From Brachybacterium epidermidis (lineage in GTDB: Bacteria; Actinomycetota; Actinomycetes; Actinomycetales; Dermabacteraceae): 64,000 bases of DNA. A program made the position numbers and the translations under genes. This document shows, one piece after another, positions 35,524-44,682 of the stretch. Under the pieces are notes generated by a model that had not been told where the DNA came from, did no database searches, and saw nothing but the letters and a program-made list of their open reading frames with translations. The stretch is taken from assembly GCF_015209585.1 (NCBI RefSeq), contig NZ_JADEYR010000002.1, positions 275,138 to 339,137 on the forward strand, given 5' to 3'. Positions within the stretch are counted from its first letter, which is position 1; every line of letters starts with the position of its first letter.

Positions 35524-36976
35524 GGTGGATTCAATCGGTGGATGCAACACCCTCTTGCTCGAGTGACTGTAGCTGCTCGGCGAACACCTCAGCTGGAGAC
35601 TTCCAGTCGAGGACCTTCCGGGGACGATTGTTGACTGCCAGCGCGACCGCTTCGAGGTCCTGCGCAGTCCAGCGTGAGAGATCGGTACCCTTCGGGAAGT
35701 ACTGACGTAGCAGCCCGTTCGTGTTCTCGTTCGTGGGCCTCTGCCACGGCGAGTGGGGATCGGCGAAGAACACCTTCGTGCCCGTCTCCACAGTGAACTG
35801 CGCATGCCCAGACAGCTCCTTGCCGCGGTCCCAGGTCAGCGTCTTGCGCAACTGCTGCGGCAGGGTCGTCATCGAGGCAGTCAAAGCAGCGTTCATCGCC
35901 ACAGCGCCGTAGCCGGCCAGGGCGGGACCGTTCTTGACCCGCGGTGTCTGCCCGTAGCCGTCCAGCCGAGGCAGGTGCACCAGCAACGTGGCTCGGCTCT
36001 TGCGCTCAATGACGGTACCGATCGCGGACCGGTTCGTGCCGATGATCAGGTCACCTTCCCAGTGTCCTGGCACGGCGCGGTCGGCGGCTTCGGCGGGGCG
36101 TTCACTGAGGACCACATCCTCGGTCACGTGCCCTTGAGGCTTGTTCTTCGACCGGGCTCGGGGCACCCGCAGAGATCGGCCGGTGCGCAGGCAGGCGACC
36201 AGTTCTCGCTTGAGCGCGCCCCGGCCCTCGATGAACAGGGACTGGTAGATCGCCTCGTGACTGATACGCATGGACTCATCCTCGGGGTAGTCGATCTCAA
36301 GCCGGTGTGAGATCTGCTCCGGACTCCACGCCGTGACCCACCGCCGGTCGGCCCGGCGTGGCTTCGACCTGCCCTTCCACGCCGGTACGTCCGGCCCAGC
36401 CACGATCGACCCATCTGGATGGCACACATCGCCGCTGAGCCGGTCCTGGACGTAGTTCCGTAGTTTCGGGTTCGCGACCAGCTTCGCGGTCTTCGGCCTC
36501 CGCGCCATCAGCTCCGCCTTCCACTGCGCGACCGAGGCCCGGTACTCCAGCTTCCCGCCGCGGGTAGCGGCGTTTCGACGCAGCTCGCGCGAGATGGTGG
36601 CCGGGTCGCGGTTGATCCTGCGCGCGATCTCGCGCACGCCCACCTGCTGAGCGTGCAGGACAGCGATCTCCTCCCGCTCAGGAAACGATAGATAACGTCC
36701 GCCAGGCTCGGTGAGTTCGATCGTCCTCATGCCGCCACCTTGTCGGAACCAGCGTGCCCCGACGGCTGCAGACACGCCCACCTTCCCGGCTGCGTCCTCC
36801 GAGGAGCTTCCCGTCGCTATCTCTTTCCAGAACCTGCGTTCGATGCTGCGGCGCGTCTTCGGGGCGCCTGGCGAGATCATCGCCGACCGGCCCGTGAGTT
36901 CCTTCAGCCATCCAGCTGGTCGTCCCATCAACACCCTCCTCGACCTGAGGTGTTGCGTCCACCGATTGAATCCACC
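35524..36976 (-). mobile_element. IS30-family insertion sequence, complete
   Basis: 1453 bases with 28-bp terminal inverted repeats (GGTGGATTCAATCGGTGGA, one mismatch over 28) at 35524-35551 and 36949-36976. The flanks are CTG on each side (35521-35523 and 36977-36979), a 3-bp target duplication as expected for this family. It lies inside the OrfB of an IS3 element, so it arrived later and is probably still mobile. Confidence 0.93.
35531..36928 (-). CDS. IS30-family transposase
   Basis: 465 residues from ATG 36928. The N-terminal HTH region (VGVREIARRINRDPATISRE) is the hallmark of IS30, and the DDE domain carries VPGHWEGDLIIG (first D), LTWDRGKELSGH (second D) and PHSPWQRPTNENTNGLLRQY (E), followed by FPKGTDLS and VLDWKSPAEVFAEQL. 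Full length, no interruption seen. Confidence 0.92.
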   Translation of the reverse strand: MGRPAGWLKELTGRSAMISPGAPKTRRSIERRFWKEIATGSSSEDAAGKVGVSAAVGARWFRQGGGMRTIELTEPGGRYLSFPEREEIAVLHAQQVGVREIARRINRDPATISRELRRNAATRGGKLEYRASVAQWKAELMARRPKTAKLVANPKLRNYVQDRLSGDVCHPDGSIVAGPDVPAWKGRSKPRRADRRWVTAWSPEQISHRLEIDYPEDESMRISHEAIYQSLFIEGRGALKRELVACLRTGRSLRVPRARSKNKPQGHVTEDVVLSERPAEAADRAVPGHWEGDLIIGTNRSAIGTVIERKSRATLLVHLPRLDGYGQTPRVKNGPALAGYGAVAMNAALTASMTTLPQQLRKTLTWDRGKELSGHAQFTVETGTKVFFADPHSPWQRPTNENTNGLLRQYFPKGTDLSRWTAQDLEAVALAVNNRPRKVLDWKSPAEVFAEQLQSLEQEGVASTD

Positions 36977-37590
36977 CTGACTGCCCCTGTCGGAGTGGTG
37001 AACCAATCCGCTATCATTCCTGCTTGCACCAGTGGAAAGAAGTGCGTGCTCCAGTGCGAGCAAAGGTAGAGACTGTGTGTGGAGTGTGGGTGCGACCGCC
37101 CAGCCGACAATTCTCCGACTGAAGACATCGGTGATGAATGCGACGTAGCAGAATCCGGCGAGGATCCGGACGTAGGTGATGTCAGCGACCCAGAGCTGCC
37201 GCGGACGGTCCGCGGCAAACTTCCGTTCCACAAGGTCGGGGCGCTCATCCGGTCCGGCTCCAGGGCGGGTGGTGACGGGCTTACGGCCTCGCCGGACGCC
37301 TTGGAGTCCCGCGATCCTCATCAGTCGTGCCACCTGGTCGCGACCGACGTCCCATCCCGCATGCCGCATCGCGTGCCACATCTTTCGGACCCCGTAGACG
37401 CTGTAGTTCTCCTTGTGAATTCGTTTCACCTCCTCCACGAGCATCTCGTCCCGAATGCTACGAGCGCAGGCTGGCCTGCTCTTTGCGGCACGGTATCCGC
37501 GGGAGGTGATGAACCCACATTCTGTCGCACCGAGGATGCGGCAGATGGCCTCGACCCCGAACTGTTCGCGATGCATGTCGATGAACGCGA

Positions 37591-37902
37591 TCATTTCGTC
37601 GTGGGGCGGTCGAGTTCCGCTGCGAAAAACGCCGAGGCGGCTTTCAGGATCTCGTTCGCGCGTCTCGCCTCGGCGAGTTCTCGCCGGAGCCGGCGGTTCT
37701 CCTCCTCGAGCGGCTCTCCCGGGCCGGCTGGTTCGGTGGGGCCGTAGCGGTTGCACCAGATCCGCAGCGTCTCCGTACCGACACCGAGCTGCGGGGCGAC
37801 CGCACGGATCGATGCTGCACGGGGACCACCCTCGCGTACCTGACGGTCGTAGACCATACGCACGGCACGGTCACGCAGCTCTGGACTGAACTTCTTGGGC
37901 AT
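37591..37902 (-). CDS. IS3-family OrfA
   Basis: 103 residues, HTH plus coiled-coil end (EEENRRLRRELAEARRANEI, LKAASAFFAAELDRP). The frame overlaps OrfB and contains a GTTTTTC run at the AFF codons, a plausible -1 slippage point giving OrfAB. Belongs to the element 35197-37950. Confidence 0.85.
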   Translation of the reverse strand: MPKKFSPELRDRAVRMVYDRQVREGGPRAASIRAVAPQLGVGTETLRIWCNRYGPTEPAGPGEPLEEENRRLRRELAEARRANEILKAASAFFAAELDRPTTK

Positions 37903-37947
37903 GCTCCGATTCTCCTTGCTGAGACTCGGAACGGAACCCAGGGCGCT

Positions 37948-38805
37948 TCAACTTGGCACGGGAGGGTCATACACGTACTTGGCGATGACGCACTCGTTGT
38001 TTTCGTCGATCCCCGTGTTGTACCCCACACCACTGCCGCTCTCCCACAGGATCGTCACCTCGGACAGCGACTCGGGGGCGGGACCCTCTCCGGTGGTGGT
38101 GACAGACTCTCCGGGCTCGCCCTCGAGGGTGAGCTCCAGCCGGCCCCCGTCCGTGAAGATCAAGGTGACGAAGCGAGTCAGCCCGTCCTCAGGGATCGTG
38201 CGGGTGACAGTCCAGGTGCCGGTTCCGGCCTGGGTGGTGGAGGGCTCGTAGGTCAGACCCTCCTCGTTGTTGGAGACCCACTCCTGCCAGAGCTGGGAGA
38301 TGGTCGCGGGGCTACAGGGAGTGGGACGGTCATACACGTACTTGGCCACGGCGCACTCGTTGTTTTCGTCGGTCTCGGTGTTGTACCCCACACCACTGCC
38401 GCTCTCCCACAGGATCGTCACCTCGGACAGCGACGCGGGGGCGGGACCCTCTCCGGTGGCGGTGACAGACTCTCCGGGCTCGCCCTCGAGGATGAGCTCC
38501 AGCCAGCGCTCGTCCGTGAAGTCCAAGGTGACGAAGCGAGTCAGCCCGTGCTCAGGGATCGTGCGGGTGACAGTCCAGGTGCCGGTTCCGGCCTGGGTGG
38601 TGGAGGGCTCGTAGGTCAGACCCTCCTCGTTGTTGGAGACCCACTCCTGCCAGAGCTGGGAGATGGTCGCGGGGCTACAGGGAGTGGGAGAGGCCGCGGC
38701 GAACGGGGCGGCGGCCACGGCGACCACGGCGGGCGCGGACCAGGCCAGGCCGCGGGTGATGTTTCGGCGGGAGATGGTCTTGGGAGCGGTGGGGTTCTCG
38801 GTCAT
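37948..38805 (-). CDS. Tat-exported tandem-repeat surface protein, 3' end cut by IS3
   Basis: 285 residues. The leader SRRNITRGLAWSAPAVVAVA plus APFAAASP looks like a twin-arginine signal. Two copies of a 121-residue unit follow (CSPATISQLWQEWVSNNEEG, TGTWTVTRTIPE, LTILWESGSGVGYNT-type, AKYVYD), nearly identical at DNA level. The stop TGA is the first three bases of the IS3 end, so the true C-terminus, perhaps more repeats or an anchor, is missing. Each unit has two cysteines. I do not recognise the repeat family. The leader resembles those of the broken proteins at 53.9 and 57.0 kb. Confidence 0.75.
   Translation of the reverse strand: MTENPTAPKTISRRNITRGLAWSAPAVVAVAAAPFAAASPTPCSPATISQLWQEWVSNNEEGLTYEPSTTQAGTGTWTVTRTIPEHGLTRFVTLDFTDERWLELILEGEPGESVTATGEGPAPASLSEVTILWESGSGVGYNTETDENNECAVAKYVYDRPTPCSPATISQLWQEWVSNNEEGLTYEPSTTQAGTGTWTVTRTIPEDGLTRFVTLIFTDGGRLELTLEGEPGESVTTTGEGPAPESLSEVTILWESGSGVGYNTGIDENNECVIAKYVYDPPVPS
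37960..38690. repeat. 363-bp tandem repeat (two copies) in surface-protein gene
   Basis: The marker GCTACAGGGAGTGGGA occurs at 38311 and 38674, and the surrounding sequence matches with a 363-base period. The few differences are mostly substitutions at scattered sites, so the duplication is recent or kept similar by recombination. The period is a multiple of three, so copy number can change without a frameshift. Confidence 0.9.
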
Positions 38806-39028
38806 TTCAGCCTGCTCTCTGTTGGGTTCCCAGTTCAGGCTCCGGGTTGCTTGTTGGGTGGTTCGGAACGAAGGGGTTGGAGGTGGTGGTTTGCGATCTT
38901 GTGGTCCTCCATTCCCTTGAGGACTGGGGGATGGGTCCAGTATAGTGGGCTGACCCCGTTTCGTAGGTCCAGTCGTTATGAGAGTCGTCCTGTTGCCCGC
39001 GGTCGCGGGCAGGGAGACTGGTCAGATC

Positions 39029-39313
39029 ATGACGAACAGCAGAAAGCGTCACACCCCCGAGCAGGTCGTCCGTAAGCTCGGGCAGGCCGACAGGATGCTC
39101 ACCGATGGTCAGGACGTCGCGGCGGTGTGCCGGGAGCTGGGGGTGTCCGAGCAGACGTACTACCGGTGGCGGAACCAGTACGGCGGCCTCAAGGCCGACG
39201 ACGCAAAGCGCCTGAAGGAGCTGGAGAAGCAGAACGCGACCCTGAAGCGTCTGCTCGCGGAAGCGGAGCTGGAGAAGGCCGCGCTCAAGGAGCTGGCTGA
39301 GGGAAACTTCTAA
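39029..39313 (+). CDS. IS3-family (IS407-like) OrfA
   Basis: 94 residues, HTH (MLTDGQDVAAVCRELGVSEQ, TYYRWRNQYGG) then a helical zipper (KRLKELEKQNATLKRLLAEA). Stop at 39311-39313 overlaps the OrfB frame, which reads on as LLSPNRRRAAVDHL, so -1 frameshifting is expected. Confidence 0.88.
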   Translation: MTNSRKRHTPEQVVRKLGQADRMLTDGQDVAAVCRELGVSEQTYYRWRNQYGGLKADDAKRLKELEKQNATLKRLLAEAELEKAALKELAEGNF

Positions 39314-39515
39314 GCCCGAACAGGCGCCGCGCCGCCGTCGATCACCTCAAGCGCAAGTTGCGGGTGAGCGAACGGATGGCGTGCCGTCTGGTCGGGCTGA
39401 GCCGCTCCGCGTACCGGCGACCGCTCAAGGGCAACACGGTCGCGGACCCGGATCGGGCGCTCAGGGAGTGGCTGCGCGCCTGGGCGAAGGACCATCCCCG
39501 CTACGGGTATGGGCG

Positions 39516-40945
39516 TGTCAGATGGTCTGTGTAAGCCGTACTGAAAGGAACGGTAAGAATCATGACCATGACCAACGAGAAGAAGCAGGCCGGTGGTGAG
39601 CCCACTGGCGGGGACCTGGTCGAGGAGCTGAAGTCCTCGGGGCAGCTGGATGCCCTGTTCGCTCAGATCGACGCAGGCAATGTTCAGCTCACCGGCGACG
39701 GCGGGTTCGTGCCCGCGCTGGTGAAAGCCGCCCTGGAGCGTGGCCTGCAGGCCGAGCTGACCAGCCACCTGGGCTATGACAAGCACGCCGCGGAGGGCCG
39801 CGGCAGCGGGAACTCCCGCAACGGCACCACACCCAAGACCGTGGAGTCCGAGGTCGGACCGATCGAGCTGGACGTCCCCAGGGACCGTGCCGGCTCGTTC
39901 ACCCCGCGCCTGGTCCCCAAGGGCCAGCGGCGCCTTGGCGGCCTGGATGACATGATCATCAGCCTCTACGCGGGCGGGATGACGATCCGGGACATCCAGC
40001 ACCACCTGGCGAGCACGATCGGCACAGACCTGTCCCACGAGACGATCTCCAATATCACCGACGCCGTGAGCGAAGAGGTCCTGGCCTGGCAGACCCGGCC
40101 GCTGGAGGAGTTCTATCCCGTGATCTATCTCGACGCGATCCGCATCAAGATCCGGGAGAACAACCAGGTCCTCAACCGCGCCGCCTACATCGCCGTAGGA
40201 GTCGACCTCGACGGGATCAAGCACGTGCTGGGCATCTGGGTCCAAGACACCGAGGGCTCGGCGTTCTGGGCCCACGTCTGCGCGGACCTGGCCAACCGGG
40301 GCGTCAGGGACGTGCTGATCGTCTGCTGCGACGGCCTGAAGGGGCTCCCAGAGGCGATCGAGGCGACCTGGCCGGACTCGATGGTCCAGACCTGCGTGGT
40401 CCACCTGATCCGGGCAGCGATGCGGTTCGTGGCCTACTCCGACCGCAGACAGGTCGCCGCCGCGTTGAAGCCGATCTACACCGCCCCCAACGAAGAGACC
40501 GCGAGGAATGCTCTGGCCGAGTTCGAGGCCTCCGAGCTCGGCACGAAGTACCCGTCTGCAGCCGCGACCTGGGCGAACTCGTGGGAGCGGTTCATCCCGT
40601 TCCTGCAATTCCCGCCGATGCTCCGCAAGGTCATCTACACCACCAACAGCATCGAGTCGTTGAACTTCCAGCTGCGGAAGGTCACCAAGAACCGCGGGCA
40701 CTTCCCCTCGACCGACGCTGCCGTGAAGCTGTTGTGGCTGGCGATCTGCAACATCGAAGACAAACGCGCCCTGGAGCGGGAGAAGGAACGTGGCAAGCCC
40801 GCCGACCAGCGTCGAGCATCCGGCCGGCTGGTCGAGGGCCAGGTCGTCACCAACTGGAAGCAGGCCCTCGCCCAGCTCGCCGCCGCCTACCCCGACCGCA
40901 TCAACCCCTACCTGTAACCACCCCGCTTACACAGACAAATTGACA
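39516..40945 (+). mobile_element. IS256-family insertion sequence, complete
   Basis: About 1430 bases with terminal inverted repeats TGTCAGATGGTCTGTGTAAGC (39516) and TGTCAATTTGTCTGTGTAAGC (read inward from 40945), 17 of 21 identical; similarity extends some bases outward. ACGGGT lies a few bases outside both ends and could be part of a target duplication, but an exact 8-bp duplication is not seen. Confidence 0.85.
39562..40917 (+). CDS. IS256-family transposase (intact)
   Basis: 451 residues. The mutator-type core is present: YAGGMTIRDIQHHL, FYPVIYLDAIRIKI (first D), VLIVCCDGLKGLPEAIEATW (second D), QTCVVHLIRAAMRFV, and YTTNSIESLNFQLRKVTKNR (E). Full length for the family and distinct in sequence from the broken IS256 copies at 33.5 and 55.7 kb. 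Probably active. Confidence 0.93.
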   Translation: MTMTNEKKQAGGEPTGGDLVEELKSSGQLDALFAQIDAGNVQLTGDGGFVPALVKAALERGLQAELTSHLGYDKHAAEGRGSGNSRNGTTPKTVESEVGPIELDVPRDRAGSFTPRLVPKGQRRLGGLDDMIISLYAGGMTIRDIQHHLASTIGTDLSHETISNITDAVSEEVLAWQTRPLEEFYPVIYLDAIRIKIRENNQVLNRAAYIAVGVDLDGIKHVLGIWVQDTEGSAFWAHVCADLANRGVRDVLIVCCDGLKGLPEAIEATWPDSMVQTCVVHLIRAAMRFVAYSDRRQVAAALKPIYTAPNEETARNALAEFEASELGTKYPSAAATWANSWERFIPFLQFPPMLRKVIYTTNSIESLNFQLRKVTKNRGHFPSTDAAVKLLWLAICNIEDKRALEREKERGKPADQRRASGRLVEGQVVTNWKQALAQLAAAYPDRINPYL

Positions 40946-41638
40946 GGCCCACGGGTCGGCGGGCGTATCACGACGCCCGCGCCGAGGGGTGGGTGGTGAA
41001 CCACAAGAAGATCCAACGCCTGTGGCGTGACGAAGGGCTCCGGGTCCCGCAGCGGCGTCGACGCAAGCGCGTCGGGTCCTCGACCGTCGACGCGCCGACG
41101 GCGGACGCGCCGAACGTGGTGTGGGCGGTGGACTTCCAGTTCGACGCCGACGAGCACGGACGATTGATCAAGATCTGCTCGATCGTCGACGAACACACCC
41201 GGGAGTGCATCGGCGGCCTCGTGGAGCGCTCGATTACCGCCGACCGACTCACCGCCCACCTCGAGGACCTCGTCGCCGCCCGGGGCGCCCCGGCGGTGCT
41301 CAGGTCGGACAACGGGCCGGAGTTCATCAGCGAGGCGATGGCCGACTGGGCCGGCACCCGCACCGGCCTGTCCTACATCCCTCCGGGCTCGCCGTGGCGC
41401 AACGGGTACGTCGAGTCGTTCAACAGCCGGATCCGCGACGAGTGCCTCAACATCAACAGCTTCTACTCGCTGCTGCACGCACAGGTCATCATCGGCGACT
41501 GGAAGGACGAGTACAACCACCACCGCCGGCACTCCTCGCTCGGCTACCTAACCCCAGCCGAGTACGCTCGGCAGTGCACCCATCAAATGGAAACCGACGA
41601 CTCACAGAACGTCCGGACCGAATGAAGGGGGCGGCTCA

Positions 41639-42451
41639 CCGCACCGGGATCCCGTGGCGGGACCTCCCGCGAGAGCGTTTCGGACCGTGGCAGACGGTCT
41701 GGAAGCGACATCGCCGCTATGCCGCGGACGGCACCTGGGATCACGTCCTCCAACAGCCCCTCGCCACGGCCGACGCGGCCGGGAAGATCTCCTGGGACGT
41801 GTCGGTCGACGCGACGATCACGCGTGCGCATCAGCACGCGAGCAACACGACCCGTCCCGAGCAGGACACGGGGGCCGGAGTGAATCACAGGCCGCGCGGT
41901 GAGGACTTCGTCCACAGTTCTCTGGGTGGCGCACGTGAACCTGCAGGTCACGACATCGGCCGGTCAAGGGGTGGGCTGACGACAAAGATCCATGCCGTGG
42001 TCGATGGGAACGGGCGTCCGCTGGCGGCGGTCGTCACGGGCGGGCAGCGCAACGATGGCGCGATGCTGATCGAGGTGCTGGCCGAGATCAGGGTTCCTCG
42101 CCTGGGCCCGGGCCGGCCCCGCACTCGCCCCGACGCGGTCCTCGCCGATCGCGCCTACACCTCGAGGATCAACCGCGGACACCTCGCCCGGCGCGGGATC
42201 ACGGGCGTGATCCCGCAGAAGCCGGACGAGATCGCTGCCCGCCAGCGCAGAGGCTCCCGGGGCGGGCGCCCGCCCGGGTTCGACGTGGTCGCCCACAAGG
42301 GACGCAACGTCGTCGAGCGCTCCTTCGCTCTCGCGAAGCAGTGGCGAGGACTGGCCACCCGCTATGACAAGCTCGCCCTCACCTACCGCGATGCCGTCGT
42401 CCTCGCGGCCTGCATCACCTGGACCAAGATTTATGAGACATGCCCTAGTGG
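41639..42451 (+). pseudogene. IS5-family transposase, 5'-truncated
   Basis: Starts inside the protein at HRTGIPWRDLPRERFGPWQT, directly against the end of the IS407-like element. Continues through ISWDVSVDATITRAHQHA (first D), RGGLTTKIHAVVDGNGRPLA, VLADRAYTS (second D) and NVVERSFALAKQWRGLATRY (E). The end carries GAGACATGCCCTAG, probably the terminal repeat. With the 5' end gone it cannot move by itself. Confidence 0.85.
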
Positions 42452-42720
42452 GCCGGGTGTCTCGTGCACGCGATTGAATCGTGGTGCACCGCAATACTCT
42501 GGCTTCTGGGCGATCCGACTACCGTGGGTGCTGCTCCCTTGGAGGTACTGAGGCCCGCGTCGGGAGAATCCGCAGGCCGCTTCTCTGAGCTGGCCCCGGC
42601 CCGATGAGCTAGAGGTCCACCACGAACCAGGCGATCATCGCCGACGTCACCGGCACGCTCACGCCGAGCACCACGCGGCAGCCGGTCCAGCTCTCTCGCG
42701 CGCTCACGCAACGGACCTAC
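42452..42720. other. Interelement region with possible membrane-protein C-terminus
   Basis: No complete gene. On the minus strand, 42720 to 42609 can be read as VVLGVSVPVTSAMIAWFVVD plus a stop, a hydrophobic tail that would be the C-terminus of a membrane protein cut off by the IS1380 end. Reading is weak and the rest holds nothing I can identify. Confidence 0.3.
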
Positions 42721-42842
42721 CCTCGGGCTTTCATCGTTGAGGTGTCCGAGGAGTGGTCGTAGACGCGGAAAGGTGCTCCTGACCTGGAAGAATAGGGCTT
42801 GCTTAAGGTCCAATTCTCCAAGGTCGAAGGAGCACCTTCAGG

Positions 42843-44266
42843 GTGAACACTACCGGGTTGTATCCGCGGGTGCAGGTTGATGTCGCACCGAGTGCGGCGG
42901 TGGGGCAGGCGGGCGGGGTGCTGCTGACCGAGACGGTCCGCGCCACCGGCCTGGACCGGGCCCTGTCGCAAGCGCTGGGACCGTGGCGGCGCCCGTTGGC
43001 GCAGCATGATCCAGGCAAGATCCTGCTCGACCTCGCGCTGACACTGGCTGTGGGCGGGGACCGCCTGGCCGACGTCGCCGCGGTGCGGGCCGAGCCGGAC
43101 GTCTACGGTCAGGTGGCCTCGGATCCCACGATCTCTCGCCTGCTCGCGCTCCTGGCCAGCGATGTCGATGCTGCCGAACGCGCGATCAACACCGCCCGCC
43201 GCCGCGCCCGCGAGGCGGCGTGGGCTCGGGCCGGCAGCCATGCCCCGAGCCATCACGTCACCGCGAAGAACCCGCTGGTCATCGATCTCGACGCCACCCT
43301 CGTGACAGCTCATAGCGAGAAGGAGAACGCACGAGCGACGTTCAAGAAGGGATTCGGGTTCCACCCCCTGCTGGCCTTCGCCGACCACGGCGAAGGCAGT
43401 GGTGGGGAGATGCTGACCTGCCTGCTCCGGCCCGGGAACGCGGGCTCGAACACGGCTGCTGACCACAAGACCGTGATCAGACAGGCGCTGGCCCAAGTAG
43501 GGCTGGGGCCCAGGCCGGGGAAGAAGGTGCTGATCCGGATCGACGGTGCCGGCTCCACCAAGAAAACCATCGAGGAGCTGGTCAAACGCCGGGTCTCGTA
43601 CTCGGTGGGATTCACGTTGCCCGCCAACACCCCGGAGGTCTACCGGATCATCCCCGAGCATGTCTGGGAGCCGGCCTATGACCCCGACGGCACCCCACGA
43701 GAAGGGGCGGACGTGGCCGAGCTGACCGGACTGCTGGACCTCAAGGACTGGCCAAAGGGGATGCGGGTCATCGTCCGCCGCGAGCGACCGCATCCCGGGG
43801 CGCAGCTGCGGTTCGAGGACGTCGACGGTTACCGCCTGACCGCCTTCGCGACCACTCCCCCTCCTCGCTGCGCTCGGGGGAGGTGCCCCCACCCACCCGG
43901 GGGCAGCTGGCTGACCTCGAAGTCCGTCACCGCCGCCGGGCGCGATGCGAGGACCGGATCCGGGCCGCGAAAGACGCTGGCTTACGGAACCTGCCGCTGA
44001 AATCCTTCGCCCAGAACCGGATCTGGTGCCAGATCATCGCTCTGGCCAGCGAAATCACTGCCTGGATGGGCCTGCTCGCGCTTCCCGACTCCTCGGCACG
44101 GCGATGGGAACCCAAACGCCAGCGACTGCGTCTGTTCCAGACCGCCGCAACCTTCGCTCGCCATGCCCGGTAGCGGGTCCTGCATCTCTCGGACCGGTCA
44201 CGCTGGGCCGGGATCATCCAGGCAGGCTACGACCGCCTCGCCCAGCTTCCCGCCCCGGCCGGATAG
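42843..44266 (+). pseudogene. IS1380-family transposase with hairpin insertion and amber codon
   Basis: GTG 42843 opens NTTGLYPRVQVDVAPSAAVG. The DDE core includes NPLVIDLDATLVTAHSEK and KKVLIRIDGAGSTKKTIEEL. At RLTAFATT the frame is lost through ~38 inserted bases (43855-43891). The other frame picks up at RGQLADLEVRHRRRARCEDR and reads through FAQNRIWCQIIALASEITAW until TAG at 44171-44173. The expected tail RVLHLSDRSRWAGIIQAGYD follows in frame to a natural stop at 44264. So two independent lesions. Confidence 0.88.
43855..43891. repeat. Short GC hairpin element in IS1380 transposase (copy 2)
   Basis: 37 bases starting CTCCCCCTCCTCGCTG and ending CTCGGGGGAGGTGCCCCCA. CTCCCC and GGGGGAG can pair across the centre. 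It shares the GGAGGTGCCCCCA end with copy 1 and GGTGCCCCCA with copy 3. It interrupts the codons between FATT and RGQLADLE. Confidence 0.75.
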
Positions 44267-44682
44267 CTCCCGGCCCCGTCGCTGACCGCACTCCCCAAGG
44301 ACCCTGGCACCGGAACGCCCGGCCACCGCGATCGACACGCGGCGACCCGTCACACCCTCATGCCACAATCAGCTCGCGCACACCGGCAACAACGCCGGAC
44401 ACCGCCGCTCAGCAGCACCATGAAAGATCGAGGCTATCTCTCGCTCTCGGGTGCGTGGCCACCCGGGTGAGGCCAGCGGCTCCGATCACAATTTGCGAAG
44501 AACTCTGCTCATCTGTTGTTACACGCCGTTAAAGTCGCAACCAAGAATCGTTTCGTCCGTTATCTCCCTCGCGCGCGCGTGGCGTCGGGTCGAGCGGTCC
44601 AGCGCAGGGGTGTGAGACGGTGGCTGTGGTCGCCGATGAGCCGTGGAGGGGCCGTTGAACGCTGTTTCCGGGGGATCTGGGG

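Larger units (their letters stand above)
35224..37629 (-). pseudogene. IS3-family OrfB (DDE transposase), split by IS30
   Basis: The N-terminal part (DEMIAFIDMHREQFGVEAIC, QLWVADITYVRILAGFCYVA, LVHHSDRGSQ) ends at 36977, and the C-terminal part resumes at 35523 with YVSLAYSDAL and GDSYDNALAETVNGLYKTEL. Joined with one copy of the 3-bp target repeat, HSDRGSQYVSLAYSDAL is restored in frame. The first part is open upstream through OrfA, consistent with expression by -1 frameshifting at a GTTTTTC run (37625-37629). Confidence 0.85.
35197..37950 (-). mobile_element. IS3-family element interrupted by IS30
   Basis: The ends are inverted repeats TGAAGCGCCCTGGGTTTCG (35197) and its partner TGAAGCGCCCTGGGTTCCG read inward from 37950. 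Inside are OrfA and OrfB on the minus strand. Removing the nested IS30 (35524-36976) leaves about 1.3 kb, a normal IS3 size. The flanking bases do not show a clear target duplication, so one side was probably rearranged later. The right end cuts the 3' end of a secreted repeat protein and supplies its stop codon. Confidence 0.85.
39310..41625 (+). pseudogene. IS3-family (IS407-like) OrfB split by IS256
   Basis: The N-terminal part (SPNRRRAAVDHLKRKLRVSE, DHPRYGYGR) stops at the IS256 end near 39515. The rest resumes near 40950 (RAYHDARAEGWVVNHKKIQR) and continues with the rve core VVWAVDFQFDADE, LRSDNGPEFISEAM and GSPWRNGYVESFNSRIRDEC to the stop at 41623-41625. Catalytic D, D and E are present but separated from the N-terminus. 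Confidence 0.85.
38951..41638 (+). mobile_element. IS3-family (IS407-like) element interrupted by IS256
   Basis: The left end starts TGACCCCGTTTCGTAGGTCC and the right end is ...CCGGACCGAATGAAGGGGGCGGCTCA, an imperfect inverted pair. OrfA and OrfB are plus-strand. Without the nested IS256 (39516-40945) the element is about 1.26 kb. Its right end abuts a 5'-truncated IS5-family transposase. Its left 66 bases are repeated at 35131. Confidence 0.8.
42721..44433 (+). mobile_element. IS1380-family insertion sequence, transposase broken
   Basis: 1713 bases bounded by CCTCGGGCTTTCATCG at 42721 and its imperfect complement CCATGAAAGATCGAGG ending 44433. The flanks CTAC and CTAT fit a near-perfect 4-bp target duplication. 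The transposase inside is disabled by a hairpin insertion and a nonsense codon. Confidence 0.78.

Noticed and set aside
37960..38690. CRISPR array
   Set aside because: The tandem repeat is coding, 363 bases long, with two copies and no spacers. No other regularly spaced short repeat was seen.
39503..40958. Exact 8-bp target duplication around the nested IS256
   Set aside because: ACGGGT appears near both ends but not adjacent to the repeats and not at equal distance, so I do not claim a duplication.
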